This document shows positions 56,533 to 64,000 of a stretch of DNA of 64,000 nt, in pieces. The translations under genes and the position numbers were made by a program. The notes beneath the pieces were generated by a model. That model was given only the letters and a program-made list of their open reading frames with translations, did not search any database and was not told where the DNA came from. This DNA is from Xiphias gladius. Lineage: Eukaryota > Chordata > Actinopteri > Istiophoriformes > Xiphiidae. Every line of letters begins with the position of its first letter. Positions within the stretch are counted from its first letter, which is position 1. The stretch covers positions 34,413,001-34,477,000 of the forward strand of contig NC_053400.1 in NCBI RefSeq assembly GCF_016859285.1, read 5' to 3'.

Positions 56533-59377
56533 AAATGAGCACGAGTTTAGTGACACAACTAAAACATTTGTGGTTTTTTTCCATCGGAGCCACAGAGTCT
56601 GAGGTCAGCAGCAGCTCGTAAGAAACAAGATTGAAGGACAGAAGTTTTCTGTTAACACCGAATAACATCTCGACTTCCAAGAGAAGGTAGAAAACTTATT
56701 TTGACCAAATTATTTCAAGTTTTCTGCAAATACACGAGAGTTGCATTCGGTGTTTTTTAAGACATTCATGTCTCTTCTCTTTTACAGCGACAGCTCATGA
56801 AATCAACTTTCACATCTACCGTTACTGTTATTTTGAATTGAGGAAGAGCATTTGTTCAGAAATGCATCTTTAGAGGGTAATTTGTTTTTTTCTTAGAGGA
56901 GATGGGAGTTTTAGTTAACAGAGAAAATCTGTGTCAATATTCATGTGGAGATTAATGAGGGGGAAAAAAAGGTTTCAGGCTAATTCGGCTGCAATTATTT
57001 CATCTTCCATCCTGACGATTGCGAGCTCAACAGTATAAATATGCCGACCACGTTACAAAGTAACTTACCATTAACGCGTGCTCGCGTATTTGATTGGCCA
57101 ACGCAGCGTCTTTCTGGGGGACATCACATCAGATTGAGTCAGGACGACCCCGAGCTTGTTCTTCCGGAGCCCTCGCTGAGTCGACGGACTGGAGGAGGCC
57201 ACGATTTAGACCAAAGAAAAACCTCGGCATCAGTCCTTTTCAGCCAAATCCCCCCAAAAACATACATACATACTATGTCTAGGTTCAAGTGACAGCGCCC
57301 TCTAGCGGCCGCAGTAATCAAAGTACTTCTTTTTACCCAAACCAACACGTTACCCTGAACCCTAACAAGCTCAACCACAGCGCTGTCCTCGGTGTCCTGC
57401 CGATCGCGGCATCGGATCAGGAAACTCCTCTCTCACTATTCAACTACATTTGGAATTTGCCCAAACTTTTGCGTAAAGCTATGAGGAGAAGGACGAGGGG
57501 GCGTAGGAGCTGCGGAGGCTAATGGAGGCGGAGTGTATCGGCAGAGTGAGAGCGAGAGGAGTCAGGTTGTAATGGCCGTCCTGTAACGACTGCGTGGACG
57601 CCAGCATCGACTGAAACCCACAGACCCGGGCTGATGGACGGGCCACGGATGCACGCGAATCAGCGGTCTGATCCCGGGTGCCGACACTGGCCCGCAGCCG
57701 GGCCAACTGCTGCTGAGGGGAGCTGATTCTCAGCTGCTAATATTTAAGTGCAGTTCAGTTTAGATCAGTTTACCTTGAGAAATCAAGTGTTGCTGTGTTT
57801 TCCTTTAAACGGCAGCATTTTCAGGCCGGCGTCATCATTCTGACACGATAAACCCTGTAAATATTCCCCCAGCTTTAGGACGGAGTGACTGTATCTCGTT
57901 CCCTGAGTTGTGGTCACCTAACAAACCGCAGCAAATTACATATTAACTTTCTTTTACGCTGCGCTCGGCTTTTGTCTCCACGATAGCGCCGACTCCGCTG
58001 CACAGTCAAATCTCCCGTCTGAGATAACTGGGGTTGTAAGTCATTCCTTCATACGCGACACCACCGACCCCCTCTCAGACTATTTTATGAATGTAATCTG
58101 CGGCATCAATCACTGCGAGGCAGCGAGGCCTGCGTTAATCCTCTCTGTTCGCTCGGAGTTTGGAGTTAAATGGCCCTAAAGACTAATGAGAGAGCGGGCT
58201 GAGCTTTCCTCCTCCAGTCTGACGAATTTATCTCCCCTGTCACTGCTCAGTCAGAGTTGAGCAGATAGAGTCGCTATTCAGCTCAAAATTTAAATCACAC
58301 TTTCAACTCGGGAGCCATTTTCACGAGAAGTTACCGGGCCGAAGTCGACGAGATCCTCCGGTTTAAAGAGTCAGCTCCACGTAAGGAGACATTTTAGAGT
58401 TCTATGACCAGCGGTGGCGGACGTTTACAATCTCTAGCTTCAGGGAAAATGTCTTCACACGTCCAGGCGCTCTCTCGCACCCAAGGCCCAGCTCCCGGGT
58501 CTAATCAGGCCTGGCTGGGTCTTGTTGACGGGCTGCAGGTCTCAGGCGATTTCTTAAGGTGGAAGAGCTGGTGTATGCAGTGTTTTGAGACCAGGAGGTT
58601 CATGTTTCTAGACCAGTTAAAGGAGGAAAGGAGAGAGCTTTAAAATGACAGATAAAAGAAAGAACAATGCACAAAGAAGAAAGAATCACTAAACAAAGGC
58701 TGTTGAACTTTTAGGACAATGTCTAAATGATGAGACAAAACAAAAAAAGTAATTTTGGATTCCTGACAACAGACAGACACGTTTTTGTCCGTGTTGAACA
58801 AAAAATGTCTGAATCAAACCTTTAACTCCAACAGCCCCGATAAACGTGAAGCAGTAAAAACAACCTTTCCTGGAAAATGTGGTGAACAAAAAATACAAAG
58901 TGTCACCGTTCAGTGTGTTTCAAAGGTTACGGCAGCTGCAACGTCTGATTGACAGATAAGTGCTTTAGTTTGGCGGATTAGGGCAAGTGTAGGAGGAGGT
59001 CCGAGGTCCAGAGCTGAGGTCACACACGGGGGGACAGGCGTGACTCGCCGTTAGCCGCCGACGCAAGACACCTGGGAGATGCAGGGAGCGCGGTGGTGGA
59101 GGCGGCGAGTTACGCCACTCTGAGACGATTCAGAAAGGCCGACGTTGTTGACACTTTGCCTTCCACATTTCTCCCGCCAAAATAAAACACACAACCCTTG
59201 AAACGACATCCATATGGTGCCGGACTGTTTTCCCAAGTCGATACCACGCTGTGGTGGCGACGCGTTGTGTTCATGGGCAAAGTTTGTTTGTGACTCAACT
59301 TGATCCAGAGGAGCCGTCCAGCTGCAGACACTGCAGCTTGCTGGGTTTGTCACCGTCCGGAGCGGAGTCCTGTCAAC

Positions 59378-59475
59378 TAGGGCTGCAGACAATCATCACA
59401 TTCATTCTCATCACCTGTTGACTATTTTTTCAAATGATTGATAAATTGCTCAGTCTATTAAACATAAAAAAGACA
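59378..59475 (+). repeat. fragment of a GGGCTGCA-type dispersed repeat
   Basis: Starts TAGGGCTGCAGACAATCATC and continues with alternating ATT/CAT blocks and AAATGATTGATAAATTGCTC. It resembles a very common fish MITE that begins TAGGGCTGCAACTAA. Recognition is from memory. Confidence 0.5.
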
Positions 59476-60954
59476 ATAACAGTGTATAAATTTCTCTCAC
59501 TATTTACACTCTATTGATGTAATTACACCTTCACCTCTGGCATAGGACCTGAAAACCAGGACCCAAACAGCTCAGGCCGGATTTAAACATCTGTAATAAT
59601 GTCAATCAACCCCTGGACGTGTCCTGTGCGAGTTTTCGTGTCCCCTAACCGTAAGTTTTTTCCACCCGTCTACAGAGACGCGCGGCTTTGTCGGGATGCG
59701 CGTGGTATTTTCTTCGCTCAGCTCATCTGTAAAGGTTTTGAGTGCGGCTGACTGCTCCAGCACTCTCATCATTAAAGAACAGGTGGACGCTGTCCACTCA
59801 CGCGGGGCTCTCAGACCACAAGCACGCGCGTTATTAAATTACATGTCTGTCTAACAGTCTAACCCGGCTCTCTATTTAAATGGCTCTCAGGTAAATATCA
59901 TATGATGGCGGCGGCGGCGGCGGCCTCAGTCACGCCTGTCGTGTTGAGCGAGTGCTCTCATTGAACTGTGCGCCGCGGCAGACGTGGCGTCAGACTCAGA
60001 CCATCTGTCTTTATCTAAACCACTGCTCAGGGAGGAAGCGCCGCTCACGGAGACCGATCAACACCCGCCGGGACCCAAACGCGTCCGAGGAAGAGGAAAC
60101 GTCTGATCGGTCGGAGTCGGGAGAGACTGCAGACAAACCGAAGGCTGCGGCAACGGTCCTCGCAGGTCCTGAACTTTAGACCTGGTCCAAAACAAACCTC
60201 AAAACCCGAATCCAGCGCGCATTAATGAATTTTCAAAAAAAGGATCTAAAAGCAGACAGAAGACGGTCGCATCCAGTCCAAAACAGAGCACAGGATAGTG
60301 ATTCGACCCCGTCCAGATTTAGTGGCCCAGCACCGCACCGGAGATCGGTGGACCCCGCCACACGTGGTTAGACTCAGTATAGACTGGAGCCCATAATTAA
60401 GTCCACACTCAGCTCTGACAAAACCCGTCTCCGAGAAAACGCTACTATGGCAGCGATGACAGGAAACGGTTTGACAGCGGCAGCCTGGGTTCACATGGTG
60501 AGATGTTCATGACATCAACGCGACCCGCCTCGAGCCTCGACTCACCGTTGACGTTGTCAGTTTTTAGCGAAGACCAGCATCTTTCCCAAACCCTGACCCG
60601 GAGCTCTGAGACTCGACAAACATGAGCGACGCTCCTGTCGCTGCCGGTAAATAAAATTGAAGTATTTTGTCCGTGAAGATTTTACTACTTGGCAGGTACA
60701 TTAATGAACGTTTCCTCATTATGTTGGTGAAAACCTCATTTATGTCGTGTTACATTACTCTCACGATGCGTTTGCTGTGAAGGCCCGACGTCAAACTCGG
60801 TGTCTCCCTCCGGTGGCTTCGACACTGTGTGACCTGTGACATGTGCATTATGCTGTTCCCCTGCACCTGCCCCCCAGGACGAGTTTTGCTATAATGCAGG
60901 ATCATGTGACACAGGCCGGACCAGTAGGCATTTCTCCCCGTGCACACGCAATCA

Positions 60955-61055
60955 TTTCAACAGACACAGCGGTAAATGGTCAATGGGCTGCACTTGTAAA
61001 GTGCTTGACCTCACATTCACACACTGAAGAGCCACCATGCAAGGCGCCGGTCCCC
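60955..61055 (+). repeat. dispersed fish repeat (TAAATGG..GGGCTGCACTTGTAAAG type)
   Basis: GTAAATGGTCAATGGGCTGC, ACTTGTAAAGTGCTTGACC, TCACATTCACACACTGAAGA and CCACCATGCAAGGCGCC in order, a pattern I recognise as a high-copy teleost repeat. Confidence 0.6.
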
Positions 61056-61267
61056 CTGGTCCTGTCAGCAGATTAACAGACGTGCGTCGTATCACGGAGG
61101 TCAGCCGCCTGGGGTGTTTTAGTTGCAGTACCACGGCCGGCCACTGGGACAAAATGACAGGCACACTGACACACTGTGCTGACTCCGTAACGGTTGAGTT
61201 TAGCTCATTACTGACATTATAAGGCAGTGAAACTAAACACAGCAGACTAACAAGGTAAACATGGTGG

Positions 61268-61269
<2 letters not shown>

Positions 61270-61310
<41 letters not shown>
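61270..61310. repeat. (TG)n microsatellite ending in CGCG
   Basis: About 37 bp of TG followed by CGCG. Confidence 0.97.
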
Positions 61311-61311
<1 letters not shown>

Positions 61312-61461
61312 TGATGGATGGATGGACGCCGCTCTAAACGATCTGTTCACTAACAGGAGGCGACACAATAATCTGCTCGTTTGTCGGCTTAACTGGAACG
61401 CCAATACTGTATCGACTGAAATGTCAGCCACACTGAGGCCTTCATTAACCTGCCATCTGTC

Positions 61462-61463
<2 letters not shown>

Positions 61464-61501
<38 letters not shown>
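61464..61501. repeat. (CA)n microsatellite
   Basis: 38 bp of uninterrupted CA. It lies 150 bp from the (TG)n at 61270-61310 and in opposite sense, so the two could pair as a long hairpin. Confidence 0.97.
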
Positions 61502-61974
61502 CAGGCTGAGCGTGTGATGAAACAGCAGCTGATTTCTGTTTCTTTCCGACCCGACCAGATAAAGAGTCAAACGTGTGGCCGTGATGGAGGCCAGCCGGTG
61601 TGAAGAGCCTTAGCCTTATATATTGTTTGATATTGTATCAACCGCCTTAGATTTTCAAACTATTGAATTACCTGTACATTTGCTTTTAGACGTTGGTATT
61701 ATTCCTGGACTGGTTGTTTTTGTCACTGTCCTTTGTTTTAATGTCGTTTGTTGGTGAATATGATTTATTTTGAATTGACATGCAAAATGTTCTGTTTTTG
61801 GCTGGACCACAACAGCGGGGCCGGCACTATAAGTGTGAATGTCCGTGACTGTCTGAGTTACTGACTGACTGAGTGATAAAGTTACACCATTGGTTGGCCG
61901 GCCGAGCATTGGAGTCCTCCCATTGGCCGTTGCTACATCATCAGGGGGTCGTTTAGGGTCAGTTTTAGTTTAGA

Positions 61975-62575
61975 GCCTTTGTCGCTAGATTTACCGACTT
62001 TTCAGACCATTTGAACCTAGAGACAAATCTAACAACTTCCTGGACAAACCTGAGCTACGTTCTGTAGAGTAGAGTCGCCAGCGTTGACCCGCGAACGCGA
62101 GGACAAGCTTCTCCTCCGCAGGCAACACCTCTCTAAACATCTCATTCAACTGACAACACGGCAGCTGACACAGACCTGAACGAGCTTCAGACGTTCTCTC
62201 TGACTGATTATTTTACAGGTAAATACACCTGAAATCTCAGCTCAGCCGTCGTCTTTAACTCATGTGTCTGGTGATTCTCTCAGACGACGTCGTCGTTATA
62301 AAACCGGGATTTTAGCAGCAGAGCAGCAGCTTGGAAATGTCTTGGAAGTGGCTGCTGGTTAACATGTCATCTCAATGGGCCACGTTTCAGTCACTGTTTC
62401 ATCCTTGTTCCGTCGTCTGACAACAGAAACAGATAAACATATAGATGAGAACAGATTTATTGGGAATTCAGATGGATTAAAACACTGTATATGTGAGCAC
62501 AGAGACCAGGAGAGAAGGAAACAGGTAAAGGTCCATCCACATGCCAGGTTTGGACCTGGTCTTGTTAGGTTTCTA
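61975..62575 (+). mobile_element. 600-bp dispersed repeat, copy 2
   Basis: Inverted relative to 41560-42160 and colinear over its whole length, with the shared landmarks GCTAGATTTACCGACTTTTC, AGCTTCAGACGTTCTCTCTG, TTTTACAGGTAAATACACCT, TGATTCTCTCAGACGACGTC, GCTGGTTAACATG, TCTCAATGGGCCACGTTT, CCGTCGTCTGACAACAG, TTGGGAATTCAGATGGATTA, AACACTGTATATGTGAGCAC and AACAGGTAAAGGTCCA. Confidence 0.8.
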
Positions 62576-64000
62576 TTCTGTGGAAGCTCTAAAGCATTGA
62601 TCGTCCTATATTTTATCAACTGATAGAATAACTGTGGTGTCTCCAAAATGATGTTTTTCTTCACTGGTTGATAAAACCCATGTCTCAACTGTGAAAATGT
62701 CGCATATTGTGATTTTAATGCCTGAAGAGGGTCTAAGACTGAAATGACTGAAATTGTGCAGGTCACTTCCCTTACACCCACCTGGTCTGCATTAGTGTTT
62801 TTTCACCTTCCGATTCATTTATTTCAGCGGGAAGAAATATTTGAAAATGAAGCGTTCCTTACTCATCTCACGACATCTCGCAGATACTTGTGACCAGAGC
62901 TGCCGGAAGACTTTGGCTGGGTCAGAGAACCACACATTAAATAATTGTTCTTTGATAATATGATCACAATACAGTACAGATGTTTTGGTTATCTGCAAAC
63001 TGAACAGATGAGAAGAGGAAGAGATTGAACTGTTTTCATGTCGTTCAGGTGTTTTCTTAAAATTTAGATGCTGAGTTTAGCCGCAGACTGACCTGAGCTG
63101 ACCAAAAGAAAATCTGACTGTTCAGTGGAAGTCTATTGACTCAGCTCTGTGGAGAGATCCTCCCCTTGAAGGAGTGCTGTAGTTTAAAAAACTTTTGGGA
63201 CCCCCTGGCCTTTCGACAGCAGCCTCACAGACTTGTCTTCGGGGATCCGCGGCAGCGGGATAATGGAGAACTTCCTCCCCAGTTGTATTTAACAACCGCG
63301 ATTTGGTTCCAACGCTGCTCTTGGGTCCCGCGGCCCCTGAACACATCAGAGCAGATTGTCTCCCCCCCAGTCTCTCCTGGCTCTGCACACACCTTGTTAA
63401 ATCCCACTTTGTTTATGTCCCTCGTCCTCTGACAGTTAAAGAAGTGACAAATGGCCATTATTATGGAAAGAAGGTTACTTTTATACACGGCTCGCGGCGC
63501 TGAGGGGGGGGGGGCGCCGCCGGCTGCTCCATCACTGTCAGGGAAACTAATGATAAGATATCATAAGACACAAGATGGCCATGTTAAGATGGAGTGGCCT
63601 CCCGCCGAGTTTTCATCAGCCGCCGTCTGTCTGTCAGCATTCATCTTGATTCTGCATCCACTCGCACTTATTTTGCTTTACACCTGCAAAAAAACACATC
63701 AAACACTCGGAGCTTCTGTAGATTTATAAGTGGAAGAATCTGCTCGCGCATTTCAAATGAATAATGATGATAAAAGTGTCGTTTTCAGTCTTTATTTCTG
63801 CACAACTTCCCTGTTCTGTGAATGAAGAAGCTGCTCCGTGTTTGTACTTCAAACTGTGACGGATTGACAGGCAGCTCCCACACACTGTGGACACGTGCAA
63901 CACAAATATGGAGTCAAATCCAACACTTTTAATCCAAAGCAAATACAGAGACTCAGAGATAAACTGCAGAAGATTTCACTCTGAGCGGAAACGGTTCTGT

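Larger units (their letters stand above)
46540..64000. other. long gene-free region upstream of gtf2a2
   Basis: No exon supported over 17 kb to the window edge. It contains two MITEs (46784-47014, 47170-47308), another MITE piece (50735-50930), microsatellites, minisatellites (51686-51722, 51878-51910, 55973-56012), a dispersed-repeat copy (61975-62575) and several unique AT-rich blocks that look like candidate conserved non-coding elements (52350-52470, 54290-54370, 63430-63690). Many short open frames exist, but none has family similarity or paired splice sites. Confidence 0.55.

Noticed and set aside
57041-57292. 83-codon frame, plus strand
   Set aside because: Two overlapping frames and a minus-strand frame of the same length, with no family similarity.
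59905-60179. Short alanine-run frame and a basic/acidic frame (GRKRRSRRP then EEEETSD)
   Set aside because: No start-to-donor or acceptor-to-stop structure holds together, and the alanine run is a GGC repeat. I recognise no family.
63136-63432. 98-codon frame at the right end
   Set aside because: No recognisable domain or splice pairing. The underlying sequence looks more like a non-coding element.
1-64000. tRNA, rRNA, snRNA or CRISPR features
   Set aside because: No cloverleaf with A/B box spacing, no rRNA core motifs and no regularly spaced direct repeats with unique spacers were seen on reading the sequence. A covariance-model search could not be run.

Overview
This is eukaryotic, almost certainly ray-finned (percomorph-type) fish nuclear DNA. 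Coding sequence lies in short exons with GT-AG boundaries separated by kilobases of non-coding DNA. (CA)n/(TG)n microsatellites are dense, and many short interspersed elements look like those typical of teleost genomes. There are no operons, CRISPR arrays or prokaryotic features.

I can build five gene models, all assembled by hand from splice signals, reading phase and protein-family similarity. From left to right: (1) an interleukin-17 family cytokine, plus strand, 5109-7246, 3 coding exons; (2) a progestin and adipoQ receptor of the PAQR7/PAQR8 (membrane progestin receptor) type, plus strand, 9608-13340, 5 coding exons; (3) a small transmembrane adaptor that I identify as lime1, plus strand, 20365-23383, 5 core coding exons plus two possible extra exons that look like tandem duplicates; (4) a C2H2/C-clamp transcription factor of the SLC2A4RG/ZNF395/ZNF704 family, plus strand, 34038-38547, 9 coding exons; (5) gtf2a2, the TFIIA small (gamma) subunit, minus strand, 43439-46465, 3 coding exons. 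Genes 4 and 5 converge tail to tail.

The layout carries information. LIME1 and SLC2A4RG are neighbours on human 20q13.33, and IL17A/IL17F lie near PAQR8 on human 6p12. Finding IL17-PAQR-LIME1-SLC2A4RG in a row suggests a 20q13-type paralogous segment that kept its IL17 and PAQR genes, while mammals kept only the 6p12 versions. GTF2A2 is on 15q22 in human, so a rearrangement boundary probably lies between about 38.5 and 43.4 kb.

The rest is non-coding. 1-5 kb is AT-rich with one fold-back element. 13.6-20.3 kb is a repeat graveyard (a TACTTTTACT-type MITE, LINE 3' tails, other interspersed repeats). 24.1-34.0 kb contains a CpG-rich zone (about 26.4-30.1 kb) that may hold the slc2a4rg promoter. 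46.5-64 kb has no exon I can support; it holds microsatellites, MITE pieces, one half of an inverted pair of about 600-bp repeats, and several unique AT-rich homeodomain-site-like blocks that are candidates for conserved non-coding elements.

Functionally, il17 and lime1 belong to immune signalling, the PAQR is a steroid-type membrane receptor, and slc2a4rg and gtf2a2 are transcription factors. There is no sign that they form a single pathway. Their proximity is best explained by ancestral synteny.
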